A stretch of 64,000 bases of DNA from contig CM026568.1 in assembly GCA_015143295.1 (NCBI GenBank), forward strand, positions 22,512,607 through 22,576,606, given 5' to 3'. Below are positions 30,001 through 44,100 of the stretch, piece by piece. Both the position numbers and the translations under genes were made by a program. How positions within the stretch are numbered: the stretch's first letter is position 1; each line of letters begins with the position of its first letter. Below the pieces are notes generated by a model that saw only the letters and a list, made by a program, of their open reading frames with translations, was not told where the DNA came from and made no database searches. This stretch comes from Tetracentron sinense (Eukaryota; Streptophyta; Magnoliopsida; Trochodendrales; Trochodendraceae).

Positions 30001-33000
30001 CCTTATAGCATATAAGGCATATAAAAATACGGGATTCAAAATTTCTTCAACATTAAATAGAATTCAATTGATAATCCCTAAAAATTAATCATCCAAAATA
30101 ACTGACAAATCATAACTATAAATAAATCTGATCATCCCATGTGATCATAAAACTTTAAAATTGAATTCAACTTAAGCAGCATCATTAACATTGTCTAAGT
30201 ACACCTCTTTTCAAATTAAAACACTACTAATTCATTTGTATGGTCATCTCTCTAAATTTCATTCCCCTTCAGGATATTCACCTTCAGGCTCCTTTTCGTA
30301 TTCTTCCTCAATCCACGGTCCTTGATCACAAATATCAAACCCTGAACCTACCAAACAATAAAAGTTTGGCTGAGTATTGGAATTACTCAGCAGATGCAAG
30401 GCATAATTAACAATATAAATGATAAACAGTTTCAGTCATGTCATAATTAATAATATCAGAGTATGGAAACATAAAGTAGTTCGTATATCCATTCCTTGAT
30501 AAATTCATACTCACGACTCATGCAGACTTATAATGCATATGCAGACTCACGTTCATGTATACTAGGTCCATAATATTTCCTACAATAACCATTTCAATTT
30601 CTATTTCCATACCAGGGTTCCAAAATCCATATAAATTCTAGGTCTGTATTATATTCTCATATCATCATTTTAGACTGAGCACTATGCCTAGAACGTACTG
30701 CATAATTAACGCGCATCTGAGCATGCATCAAACATCCATGGCATTTTAATATTACTAATTTCGTACTAGGGTCCTGAGTCCATATCAATTCTAGGATCCA
30801 TACTATCTGCATGTAAATTCATGCTCATATCCGTACCAGTTGCATGTAAATTCATGTTCATATCTGTACCACTAAGTCCATACCATTCATACCAGGGTCT
30901 CTATTAGTCATGGGTACATATGCAGACTCAAATGCATGAATTCATACAGATTTATCATCATCCATGCTATGTGACTTGTGCTTGATTGTGACAATATATG
31001 CATAATTTAAGCATAATTTAACATATGAAATCATACTAAAATTCTTAGCTATTAACAGGGCATTAACATAAATTTGTGTTATGAAAATTAATCCACATTA
31101 TCAATATTATCAAAAATATGAAACCATAAATCCTTAATCATCTTTGCAATCATAACTCAAATATAGGTATATATCCCATCCTCTATAGAACATTCCACAA
31201 TTTCCATTCATCTTCTTCCTTCATATTTAATCCAGATCCATTATATATTATCACTTAATAACAAAACCATTAAAAACATTATCCATGATTTTTTATTGAT
31301 ATCCTTTCAATTATTTTATATCAATCTTTAGATCTAAACCTTAAAACTACGTGATATAAAAATTGAGGGTTTATTTACACTCGTTCTTGATCTGAAAATT
31401 CAAGGGTTTATCTACACCCGTTGTAGATCTAAAACTCAAGAGTTTATCTACACCCATTCTAGATCTAAAAATTTAAGGGATTTTCTACACCCATTTTAGA
31501 TCTAAAAACTCAAGGGTGTATCTACACTCATTCTTGTTCTGAAAACATTGAGGGTTTATCTATACCCATCTTGATCTAAAATTGACAATCCTATCAATTA
31601 AATTGCTAATTATACAAAACATCTTACCTCACACAATCGCTTCCCTATGATCAATCGCTTGCGAATGGTCTTGGGTAGTGATCTTCAAATCCTCCTTCTC
31701 CGATTAGATGTCCTTGCAAAACCCAAGGTTTCCTACTCTTAGAATTCCCCACTTTATCTCTCTCTTAGGTTTTGGAGCCTTTGGAAATTCTTACTCACGA
31801 ATCTAAAGGGTTATTTATAGGGTTAGGGGACTCAAGGAAGCTTAAAAGTCGAAAAATCGTGAAAACCCGAGAAAATCACCGTGTCGGGTGATCGATTGCC
31901 ACCGGGTAATGAGCAAATTATTTGGATTTTAACTTTGAGATATCAAACATAATTTTTCATAGGAATAATGAATTAAAAATTGGACACATTTATCTAGAAA
32001 TTCATAGGATTGGCACGAATGCCGAGGAATAAAAATTCAGATCACTACACATCCCTTTGGGAAAAAAATACACCCCTTGTACAAACTAGCTCAATTAGGT
32101 CAATAACAACTTTTCCAGCAATAACCATCACCTTCAACACCTCTTACTGAGGTTTAATAGGGTGGTTTTACATAAAACAGTCTATTAACAATTACTTTAG
32201 GGTTCTCGGAATCAACCCCTTTCCACAGACATAAGAGAAAAACACTTGTAGATCCTTAAAACCCCATCTTTTTTCAAAGGTACTACATCCACACATTCAA
32301 ATACCCAGATCTAATAAAACATGATAGATTTAGGGTTTTATCAAGACTTCAAGAAACTATTTCACCCAAATTATTCAAATTTGTTTTGTTTTTCAAAGAA
32401 TCATTTGGGGGAAGAAACCAGGGTCGTAGATGCTTCAAAAAATTCCAAGAAAAGTAAGCCAAATCTCCAAATTAAGGTTGTACCAGAGCAATCGAAAAAC
32501 ACCAAGTGATTAAGTCACGGGGCATTATTCACGCGAAACTATTCACGCACTATTTATGCCATTAAAAAAAGAAAAAAAAATGCAAGCCTTAGACAACCTG
32601 CTCTGATACCAAGTAAAATAGGAAGAAAAAGAAAAACAATAGAAAGAGGAAGAAGAGAAAAGAGTGAAAAAGGGATTAGAAAGATTGTGATTATGATTCA
32701 CATCTCTCCTCTCCTCTCCTTTATATATTATTACTAAAGTGAGAATTACACATTCACTCTTATGTGTATTACGCATAATAGATATGACTTTCCACATAAT
32801 ACACGGTATAATTAAAATTAAAATGAACTTAGGTCTTCTAGATTCCACTCTTCCATGGGTTCCTAAGAACATAGTTAAGGATTCGGAGTTCGGGAACTAT
32901 TCGGCTAAGGAAAATTTCGAAAAAAAACAGTCAAGAGATACAATAAATAAGATTTGTAATTATGAAAAATATATAAAAAAAATCATATATTAGATATTAT

Positions 33001-36000
33001 TCAATAATTTTTCAAAAATTCATGAATAGGTCGTGTTTAATTCGTAAAATCTGTGAATTTTTTTCAAAAGTTGCATTTTTTTCTTCAAAAAACTGTGAAT
33101 ACTTTGTGAATTAATCGTTCAACAAAAATATAGAGACTTATTCAAGACTTGTTGAAAAAATTGGAGAACTTTGTTACTATGCCTAAGATGATCCTTTAAA
33201 ATCCTTCTAAATATATCTAGCCATGTCTAGGAACTCTATCGTACAAGAAGGCTATAATTAAGGTTTGGCAATTTCGTATGTACCTTGTGTACGAGTCTTC
33301 AGTCTTCACAGTTGTTGGCAGTGAGCTCGCTTACACAAGTCTGTTCTTGTCTTCATGTTACATATAAGTTTTAAATGAATGTGCTTCACTAACTAGGTTT
33401 AACTTTTCTTTAATAGTGTATTGTACAATAAATGCATGCATTCACGATATATATGAAGACATTCTAAAGTAAATTCTTTTCTTTGTCACGCCAAAAGGAG
33501 ATGCTGGTTTTCAGATATATAGTTGTAGTCATATATCTAAAATATGCTTCTTCTTTTTATGGAAAGAAACATTTGTTTTTATTTTCTGTTGACAGAACCT
33601 GCTTTACGCCGAGGAGATTCGGTTTATCTTGTGGGGTTAAGTAGAAGCCTGCAGGCAACATCAAGGAAATCCATTGTCACCAATCCTTGTGCTGCTTTGA
33701 ATATTGGCTCAGCTGATTGCCCACGGTACAGAGCAATTAATATGGAAGTAATTGAGCTTGATACCGGTAACCGTGAACCACCATCACTTAGATCCTAATT
33801 GTGCAAAAGTTGATTTTGATTCATTGAGTATGCATTTTCTACTTTTACTTTTTCCTAGTATTAGATTTCACCTGTTTCAGATTTTGGGAGTACATTTTCT
33901 GGTGTGCTAACTGATGAGCAAGGAAGAGTTCAAGCACTTTGGGGAAGCTTTTCCACCCAGGTTTGTCCTTTCAATTGACTTCTTTAAAACTATTTCATTA
34001 TGGGGCAAAATGTTCTGATGCTAAACATGCCCAATTGCAGCTTAAATATGGTTGTAACACATCTGAAGACCATCAATTTGTTAGAGGAATCCCAATTTAT
34101 ACAATCAGCCAAGTCCTTGACAAAATCATTCATGGTGCCAAGGGACCATCTCTGCTCATAAATGGCATCAAAAGGCCAATTCCTCTTGTGAGGATTTTAG
34201 AGGCTGAACTTTACCCTACTTTGCTTTCCAAAGCCAGGAGTTTCGGATTGAGCGATGATTGGGTCCAAGTACACTCTTCTTCTTGAACCAGTTTCCTTTT
34301 CTCAGTTCTTTTCATGCATTGAATATGGATGCATTTTTCTTGCTTTAGTGTTCACAAATGCTTTTATGTTTGGGCTAAAGAATATGACACATGCTTTCTC
34401 AATTACATTTTTGAAGTACCTCTTACATTGTCTTTCAAAATGGAATTATTAAGTGGTGAAAGCAGAACTGTAATACTGAATTCTGATGAGTGTTGTGTGA
34501 CTCATAGTAAAAAGGTATTTCATTTGATAGATTTGAAAAATAAATTATATCTCTGGAAGTTCATGGAAATCGCGTGTGATCAGGATATGATCAGAAACAT
34601 TTTTCTCTTTAGTTTTCGATGGTTTTTCGTACTAGGATATCCCAATTTGATTAAACAATATACAAAATAAGTAGTTTGCTTTCCTAATTAAAATGAAGAA
34701 GATGAAGATGAGTTGGCTAGTGGGTGGTTACGTGTTAACATTAGAAACGAGAAGATCTCAGTGGGGCCTATAGCCATGTTGCAGCTAAAGACGTAGGCTC
34801 ATCTCGTGGGTTTTCAAATTTCAAATAATCTAGAGACATTCCCAAAATAAATATCCTCATGAAATCCACCAATGTGAAAGCAAGTATTTTATCGGGCTCA
34901 AAGATTGATCCTTCTGAATCATCGGCAGAGATTAATCCTGTTGTCTCCTCTTTTATCACTTCTAGATCAGTAAAAATTGTTGTGCCACAGGGTTCCCACA
35001 TTCCCGTCCATCATGTGGCTTCTGTTGTCATAGAATCCTTGGTCATCAAAGTGAATCCTACTCGTTCAAGAATCCCAACCATTATCCCGTCGCTTCACCG
35101 TCTAACTATTAAAGATCTGTGGGATCCAAGGCTTGTTAAGTTTGATTGTTCACTGTCTAATTTATCAAAAAGAATCGTAGTTTGGTCGTCTAGAAGAAAG
35201 ATTCCTCCAACCACTATACATGTGAAAGGTTACAAGCCGGAGCATGCTTGTGTTAAGATTGTTGATACACTAATAGTGTAGGTGACAAAGGCAATGAGCT
35301 GATTACCAAGGATACTTTTGGCGTCGCAAAAGATAAATTCTTATGTACCTCTTGTGAAGGATAAGAATATCATGTGCAAAGTGTTGAGGAGTAATTCGGG
35401 TTTAGCTAAAGTAGCTTTTGGTAATTCTACCCTTTCCCTTTGTAACCATGGTTTAAAAAATCACTGAAACCAATACGTATCAGTTTCGATAAGACCCGAT
35501 ACCCGAAACAGAACATATATAGGTTTTATTAAGAAAAAATAAGACTAAGCCGAAACGTTACGAATTGCCTGAGTCCTACGATATGAAACGGTTTCAGCGT
35601 AGGATTCAGCCGACATTTTTTAAATAAAAGGGGTTATGTAAACCCCTAAAAACACCCTAAAACAGTCTCTTTTGTTTCTCTTCCTTTCTACCCATTCTAA
35701 GCCTTAAAACTTAAAATCTTTTTTTTATTTTTGGTGATTGAAAACTTGATTTGAGTAAGCTCGTAATTCTATGTGACTTTAGCAGTATGTTTCTACCTCT
35801 AACTCATCTACTGTGTTATATTTCATTTTTTACATATTTTCTACTTTATATTGACTTTAGAAGAATGTTCTTACCAATCTATTGCCTTGTTTTTTTTTAA
35901 TTGTGATTTTTTAGAATTTTTCTATAAAAAAAGTCTGAAATCGATACGTATCGGTTTCGGTGGGGACCGATAGGGTCCTCGAAACCGCTTTTTAATCCTT

Positions 36001-36363
36001 GTCTATAACAGTTTTGTCTTGATCATCTATTTCTAGCACAGGTATGGAATCCCCTCCAGTAGTCGAAATTCCTCCACCCTCGTCTCTAGTTGGCAATCCC
36101 GAGAAGATTTCAGTAGCTTCGACGGTCTTGGAGGGCTATCCTATTCCGACCTATTCTCGAGATCGAGCGTAGAGAGAAGGATTTTGTTGTAATAGGCCTA
36201 ATAAATAAACCCATTACTCTTTATTATCTCTTTATTACCTTTATATTCTACTCATAGTGACAAAATCAGGGTTTGGGAAGAATTCAGCAAGGTCAATTTT
36301 GGAAAAATTCGGGGAAAATTCAAAAAAAAGTTAGGAAAAATAAAAATAAATTAATAATTATAA

Positions 36364-36418
<55 letters not shown>

Positions 36419-39400
36419 TCGAATAATTTGAATAAACAATGTACAAAATAAGTAATTTGCTTGCCTAATTAAAATGAATTATTCGGGAATAGTTTTGGGA
36501 AATTTGGAAATAATTTAGGAATCCAATAATTTGGCACACCTAAAATTCGCTAATTGTGTTACTTGGCTTCTACTTAAGGGGCTTTGTTCCTTTCATCTCT
36601 TCTGTAATATATAAAAGAGATCTAGAGGGAAGGGAGATAACTTCTTCCATTCAATTCCCTTTCCTCTTGTCTCTTTCTTCTATATTTCTCTCTTTTTCAA
36701 ACCCTAAATCATTAAACCCTAGTTTTTTTTTTTGTTTTTACTAATATCCTCTCTGTTGAAGTTCCTTCTTCGTCTGTAGTAGTTTCGTCCTATTCATCTA
36801 TCGCTAACCTAGATGTTCTTTCTAGCCAGTGGCAGGTATCCCTCCATCTTTGTCTCTATTTGAAAACCTCGAGAAGATTTTGGTTGCTCCATGGATGTTG
36901 GAGAATCATACCTATCCGAGATCTAGTGTGAAGAGATGTTCGTCATCTTGGCTAGCTTTAGTGGTTCTTTTTTCCGTCTCTATTAGAGTTCCTCTGATCT
37001 CTTGTAGGGGTGTTTTTGGTGCTTGGATCTTGATTAGGATTATCAAAGGGTCGGGCCAGGGCATGGCCTAAGTCTTATCGAGCCCGGCTCTCATTCAAAA
37101 GGGTGAGGGCCATGAGGCCCTAGCCCTCGAAGAGCCTAAACTAGTTGGGCCCAAGCTGTACCCTCAAGGGCTAGGGCAGGGCTAGGGCCTAAAGAGGAGT
37201 GAAGGAGATTTTGAAATCGTAGACTTGGTGAATTTTTTTCTACATTAATTGTCAACCTGACGTATAACACTCATCCTTTATTTGGGCTTGGGACCAACAA
37301 TACAATGCAAAAAGCAATTTGTCGAAGTTAAAAATAAATAAAAAATTTGTCAGTGGTAATGGCAAAGTACAAAATAAATTCTTAAGTAAAATATATAAAA
37401 TTTAACTATCATTCTTTTATAATTAATTTCTACTAAATGAAACTCAATATACTTATGTTTAACTATCCAAATTGTCAATATATCTAATTTTAACATATCT
37501 AGTGAAGCATTATCCTCTGAATCAATCTAACCATGGTAAACTTTTGCAGTATCCAGTTTTAAGAAACTCCTAAACTGATCAAGTAACTTTTCTTCTAGTA
37601 CTAAATATGATAAATTTGAGAATGTGAGAGATGAGGGAAGAGCCAAGAGCTTTAGCATGTGACTTGAGAGAAAGTGAGTGAGAGAGGCATAAGTATGTAG
37701 GGTAAATGGGTAAGGGTAGTAAGGAGCTTGAAGATATTTTATAAAGAGGTGGGTAAATACCACCATACCCTCACTTTTGCACCGTTGAACTTAGGTCTTG
37801 GAGACTTTACGAAGGGACAATATCCCCTATTACACTTATATATGTATATATTTATTTATTTAGGGTGCTACTACACTCACACCACTGTTTGGTGGCCAAA
37901 CACCAATACCGTCGTTATACACCAAAGGAAATGAAAAGGACAGAAATATCCTCATCTTCTTCCCTCCGTCTCCAACCAAAAGCCCAGATAATAAGAGAAC
38001 TAACAGTCGAAATTAACGGAGCTTTGATTAGCCCCATAGAAGCGACTATAGCTGTAGTCCCAATGACGTCAATTGACATTGCAATTGCTCCAAGGAAAAT
38101 AAACTACAACCTCAACAGAAACCCTTTCAAAAAAATCTCAATAGGAAAAAAAATTAAAAAATATGATAAAGAGGAGTTTACTAGAGACATAAACTGGTGT
38201 TTTGGTAAAATGAAGTTGCACATAATCAAAACCTTCTGAGCTCTTATGATCTGAAGTTCCTTGAAGGGCTAGGGTATTGATTTTATGGCCTAAGCGACCC
38301 TCAGCGAGATCTTTTGGCAATTCCTTGCGTTCTGCGAGTTACTTCACCCATGCTTTCTCTCTCCAAAATGGTATATAAATGGTTGGAGATGAAATCTTTG
38401 TTGATAGTGGGGGGTTGTGTTACTAACTTACTGCCTACATGGCGTTTTTTTTCTTTCATAAAATATTTGGCGTTTGGTTTGAGACGAAAGGAAGTAGGAT
38501 ATTTCTCTCCTTTTCTGTTTTTTAAGTGTATAACTACCGTATTGGTGTTTAGTTAGTATAAATGGGTCTGCACGTAGCAACACCCTTTATTTATTATACA
38601 ATATATTAGATGGGTGAGGGCTAGGGAGGGCAGGGCTTAGCTCTTTACTAGGCCCGACCCTCAATTTGGAGGACCTTTCAAAATCAAGCCCAGCCCGGCC
38701 CTACCCTACCCTACCCTCAGGACCCTAATGAGGGAAAAAAGCCTTCTATTTTGCGGGCTTTAGAGGGCAGGGCAAGGTGGGGTCTCCTCATCGGAGGCAT
38801 AGTTACCAAGTACAGGTACGGGTATAATACAGCAATGATCCGTTCGGGAAGTACGGGTGTTATACGAAAAAAACACAACAAAAGTACGGGAAAATTAAAA
38901 AATAATTAATAATTATAAATAAATAAAAATCATGATATTAATTAATAACAATCATTTAATGCGGAATATGCGTTTAACACGGTCAAATAGGTCACCTTAG
39001 GTGTCCCCTTAGATTTTGTGAGGCTGTCTCAAGTCTTAATTGATTCTCAAAAGGCAGCATTTTTGGAGTCAGGGATGTTTCTAATGTGGAGGAATTAGTA
39101 GGTGTGTTAGGGTGTAGGATTGTTAGTTTTCCGTCTTGTATTGAGATGCCCCAAGGGGTCAGGTTTAAAGCCAATTAGGTTTAGTCTCTAGTACTTTGTT
39201 CTTGAGAGATGTGGACAAAGCTCAGAAAGCGTTGGAGGCTTCTCCCATGAATTTCTGAACTCCTTTGTACCTATGTCGAATATTGAGTTGGAGTAATTGT
39301 TAAGGCTCATAGGACATGATTTAGCGTGGGTGAGTCTCTCATGGAGGACTTGGGTTTGATGGTGACTCTTCCTACAATTTTATAATAATCGAGTGGCTAT

Positions 39401-41103
39401 TTATAATGTATGCAATCCTAACCAAGCATATCAAGGTTAAAATTCACTGAATGTGAAGGGGGTCTTCAGAATTTCTACCATGAATGTTTGTTGTGGATAC
39501 CTGCAGGTATTCTTCACAAACTCGGCATGTTGATATTAGTTCCAACATGAAGTTGAGTATCATTTTTCACTGTAGCTTAGTCTCTCTTTTTTCTAATCTT
39601 TGTTTTCATATCTATGTCTGTGCCATTCATCAATGGCAAGCTTGCATTTTGTTGATCGGTGAGTTAATATTAGAAGGAAGTGTAGATGCCAAAAGTACTC
39701 TCTCCCCCTCCCCCCATCTCTCTCTCTCTCTCTCTCCCTCTCCACCCATCTCGTCTCTTCCTGTCTTGTGCAACTTGGTTTCCTCTATAAAAAATTTAGC
39801 TTGTATCTACATATGTGGAAAGAAAAGGTTATATCTACTTTAATTGGGAAATTCTTCCACAGAGCAATAGGTGTGTCAAATAAGAAAAAACAGCATAAGT
39901 TTCTTAAATTAACTTGGTAGTTGATATATAGACTTATAGTGATGGAGAAAGCGAAGAACAAAAATGCCCATACTGGTAGTGATTGATAGCAAATTGAAAA
40001 TGTCTGATCACCTTTACTTTTAAAAAAATTCATTGCAGATTGCGTAGAGTATGACTGTATAGAGCAACACAGGGGATATATAAATCATAGTTATTAGAAA
40101 ATAGTTAGATAACGGGGTATTAGTTTTGTTTCCTTTTTTTATTTGATGTATTTTTGTTGTTCAGCCTGAAAACTTGCCATTTTTCACACTTTGGTTCTTT
40201 ATTTTGGTGTAATTATTGTTGTAAGAAAATGTCTTAACTATTATCTCCTATAGGCTCTTGTCAAGAAAGATCCAATTAGACGCCAAGTTTTACGCGTTAA
40301 AGGTGTTTTAGCTGGATCAAAAGCTGAGCAATTATTAGAGCAAGGTGACATGATTTTAGCGATCAAGAAAGAGCCACTTACATGCTTCCGTGACATAGAA
40401 AATGCTTGCCAAGAGTTGGACAAATCTGATGATAGTGAAGGGGTGCTTAATATCACTATTTTTCGGCAGGTGAGACAAAGGAGTTTATCCTGTTTCCTTT
40501 TCTTTTTTATATTTCATTCCTTTTTAACTTCCTTTGAAAAGCCAAAAGTTTCCAAGTTCTGATTGTATGCCAATTCCTGTTTTCTCATGAGAAGTGAGAG
40601 CAGTTCAAACATTCTTCACAAGTTAATTTTTGTGCCTTGATAGGGACGAGAAATCGAACTTCTTGTGGGAACGGATGTGAGGGACGGCAACGGAACCACA
40701 CGCATGCTAAATTGGTGTGGCTGTATTATTCAAGACCCTCACCCAACAGTTCGTGCACTCGGATTTCTTCCTAAAGAAGGACATGGTGTGTATGTGGCAA
40801 GGTGAGAGTTTTTCTTTCCAAGTTACTAAAATCAGAGCTTTTTTATTTGGAGATAAACAAAAAGTACTGAAATGGTGGCATTGAAGCTTCTTTACTGGGA
40901 AGTACCATTAGGGCTGCCAACTTAGCTCAGCTTGCTCTCTGGAGCTTGAACTCTACCAAGCAGCTTGTTAGCCGGGCTCGAACCTCAAAATGGCTCGTTT
41001 AGCTAGGGGTGCCTGACTCAGAGTAAGGGATGTGTGTCAGTGTAGTCAAGGCGATGCCTAGGTGATTAGCCTTGGCTAGGCGAGGCGTTGCCTAGGCGAT
41101 AAA

Positions 41104-41149
<46 letters not shown>

Positions 41150-44100
41150 ATATATATATTATTATATATAACATCCAAAAGACCAAAACTCCACACTCAC
41201 ATTCCACAAAAACATAAGATAAAAAGTCTATTATAATCATTCATATCACATAACCAAAAACATGTTGACATATTGGAGTATTAAACATTCAAAATTTGAG
41301 CCAAATACTCAAATTCATGTCAGTGTCCATGTTACATGTATAATGTTAGACCATAGAGCCTAAAAAATGTATTCAGAATTACAACATGATGATGAAAGAT
41401 TATGAAATATAGAAATAATAATAGAGTTTCATCATTTGAACCCAAGAAATAGTAAAGTATTTAAGAAGAGCTTCATCGTGTGTTGTCCCAACAGTGTGTA
41501 TCTGTCTATCTGAACTCGATTATGTGTATGTTTCAACCCTTGACCCAGCTCATTTTCTTATTTCTGAAATTTGAGCTTCATATTGGCTTTAGAAGTATCT
41601 TGTTTGTTTTGGAAGGTACAACCTTCAGCAGATTGCCCAGGGAGGTGGCAGGAGAGGCAGAGCCCCCCTGCGATATTTTTATTGAAAAAAAATGATATTT
41701 TTAGTGAAAAAAAAACGATTTAGAATCTTGTTACTTCTTCATTACATGTTTTTTTTTTTTCTATTTGTTGAGATTTTTTGGATTTTTTTTAAGCAAAAAA
41801 GAAAAAAAACAGCTTTCATAAAGCTGACCGCCTAGGCGACCGCCCATATATCGAACGCTTAGGCTACCGCCTAGCTATTTTTGACTGCCTAAGGGCCTAG
41901 TCGGGCGCCCCACCCTCAGAAACGCCTAGGTGACCGCCTAGGCGACGCCTTGACTACACTAATGTGTGTGATTGTGTTTGTGTTTGTGTGTGTGTGTGTA
42001 CATATATACATACATATGAATGATAAACACTTGCCTGATAACATCCTCATACGTCAACTTAATGATTTGAGGAGGAAAAGATCTCGCCCAAACCAATTCA
42101 AATGCTCTATTCTGCCCAAGATTAGCTAACCTACCAGCACTTTGGTTGGTTAGCTTATATATTTGGCAAAACCTAAGAGTATACTAAAAAATGGTTTTCG
42201 CATAGCTCCTTAATTTCTTAAGAATTGATGAAATCCTCCAAGAGATCATAAACTTTTTTTTGTAGCAGTGTATGTCTACCTGTGAATCATCCTCAACAAT
42301 CAAGTGTTGGTACCCATATCTTTGGCCAATAGTAGCACATCCGAGGGCCTAGCACTTAGTCTGTAGACTCTCGTCGTTTTTAATTGAGCATGGGCAAGCT
42401 TTCATACCACGACCCGACAATCTTTCAGTAGATATTCACCTCCTGCCTTATTTCACTCTTTTTCCAAACCATCAAGTTGAATTTAAGCCAGGAATGTTTA
42501 GACACATTCCACTTAATCATTTACCAGTCTTTCACAACCTCTGTAACAAAAAAACTCTGTTTTTTTCAAAAATTCGCGAATTATACGTGCATTTTTTGGT
42601 TGCCAAATTATTCGCGAATTATTGGAATCCTGAATTATTCGCGAATTATTTGTGAATTTTTCGAATTATTCCCGAATTTGTTTCTCAAATTTGGAAAAAA
42701 ACTACTTATTTTGTATATCATTTAAACAAGTTGTTCGGTATATTTTTATTATTCTATTTTTTTATTTTTCCCGAATTTTTCTGAACTTGACCCATGCCGA
42801 ATTATTCCTAAACCCCGACTTTGTCACTATGCTCACAACTCGTCTTGTCTAGTTGACCTGAAAACATAATGAGTTGCTCTCTTAACGATAGTTGCGATAC
42901 TAAAGGGATTTTCAAGGTTCGAGTCAAAGAATTTGAGTTCCTGGTAATCCGTAATTGCCAAAGGAAACGAATCCAATTTGGTGTATCTTCAAGTTTCGTT
43001 TTGTTGATTATCTTGTTCAACCTGATTGCCTTCATCAATTCGACCAAAAATTTAATATTCTCACTGAGTGGGGTAATCTTTGGCTGAGCAATTGGGTGTT
43101 GACAAAAATATGCATGGTAGTCTTACTCTCACCCATTTGTCAATAGAAGTGACATTCATTGGGAAGCCAAACTCCCCTACCACTCAATAGCTGCTTTGTA
43201 GATATCCTATCCCTATTCCCTGCAAAGAAGCCACATGAATTACATATTTGGTGGGCAATGAATTTCTCATACCTACCGGTCACTCCCAGTTTTGGTGCTT
43301 ATAAATTGGAGCGAACTCCCATGCATCCACATCACTGTGTAATCGAAAACTTTCCTTGATATTTTGCAAATGATATAAAGGTAAAAGATGTCGTACTAAG
43401 TAAAGACCCCACCTTTCATAGAGGCTAATTACCTATTGCCTCCTAAACTTACAATTCCAGGTTGGCGTTGCCACTTAATTTCTTGGATTGAGGTCGATTA
43501 GGGGCTCATCTTTGTCCCAGATATCCACCCAAAGGGATGTCATCATCAATGAGGCTACTACCCATCTGATTCCTCTGAAAGTCAACCTAGCTAAAAATCA
43601 AATTTGGAAGGTTGACGAGGTCCCTTATTTAGATGGATTAGCGGCATGTCTAGGCTGTAAGATTGGGTCTCTAGTATCCGTGTATCTTGGAATGCCTCTT
43701 GGGTCAGGTTTAAAGGATAAAGCGGTGTGGGATCTAGTGTTGGGAGGTTTGCCAGCATATTAGCAGGGTGGAAATCATTTTTCCTGTCTAAGGGGGGAAA
43801 TTAACTCTCATCAAAAGCACCTTGAGTAGTCTCCCCACTTATTTTATGTCCACCCTCACCATCCCTCATTCAAGTGCCACTAAACTTGAAAATTTGCAAG
43901 GGACATTTTAGGAATGAGAAAGAAGATATTTTCAGTATCATTTATTATCTTGGGATTAGATTTGTCGTCCAAAGAGAGGTGGTGTCCTAAACCTGAAGGC
44001 ATTAGTTCAAGTTAACAAGATATTGCTTGGAAAATGGGTTTTGGGAGGAGAGGGGAAGTTTATGTTGGTTGATGTTAGTTGTCAAATACAGGGAGTTATC

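Larger units (their letters stand above)
27716..32826 (-). mobile_element. Deleted Copia retrotransposon with a nested solo LTR
   Basis: LTR remnants at about 27716-27905 and 32612-32826 share 'attgtgattatgattcacatctctcc'-type sequence. On the - strand the order is 5' LTR, primer-binding site TGGTATCAGAGC (32600-32611 on +), GAG-pre-integrase/integrase pieces (29336-28667), an RNase H remnant (about 28400-27913), a purine tract TTGAGGGGGAG and the 3' LTR beginning TGTTGACAAGG. The reverse transcriptase domain is missing: integrase sequence passes almost directly to the RNase H region, so the element has an internal deletion. A 2.1 kb solo LTR (29934-32049) sits inside it. The LTR at the right is shortened. 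Confidence 0.85.
34785..37034 (+). mobile_element. Retroelement-like fragments (possible LINE ORF1/linker), interrupted
   Basis: A 140-codon open stretch at 34859-35281 and flanking sequence to 35446 resume after the hAT element at 36002-36180. A second region, 36830-37034, repeats the same pattern: PPSLSLFENLEKILVA in one and a decayed PPPSSLVGNPEKISVA in the other. Two related, decayed copies of the same repeat are therefore present. I place them as LINE-derived only because LINE RT fragments occur in the same orientation nearby; the class is uncertain. Confidence 0.35.

Noticed and set aside
34859..35281. 140-codon open stretch as a separate gene in intron 9
   Set aside because: The flanking sequence continues on the far side of a hAT insertion and is partly repeated near 36830, so it behaves as a dispersed repeat, not a gene.
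37865..38239. 124-codon open stretch inside the GGGTG TIR element
   Set aside because: No transposase motif (no RNase H-type catalytic residues, no zinc finger); likely chance in a non-autonomous element.
42477..43146. Several overlapping open stretches of 60-80 codons
   Set aside because: They fall across the MITE at 42539-42831 and a decayed LINE on the - strand; none has a start, splice or domain signal of its own.
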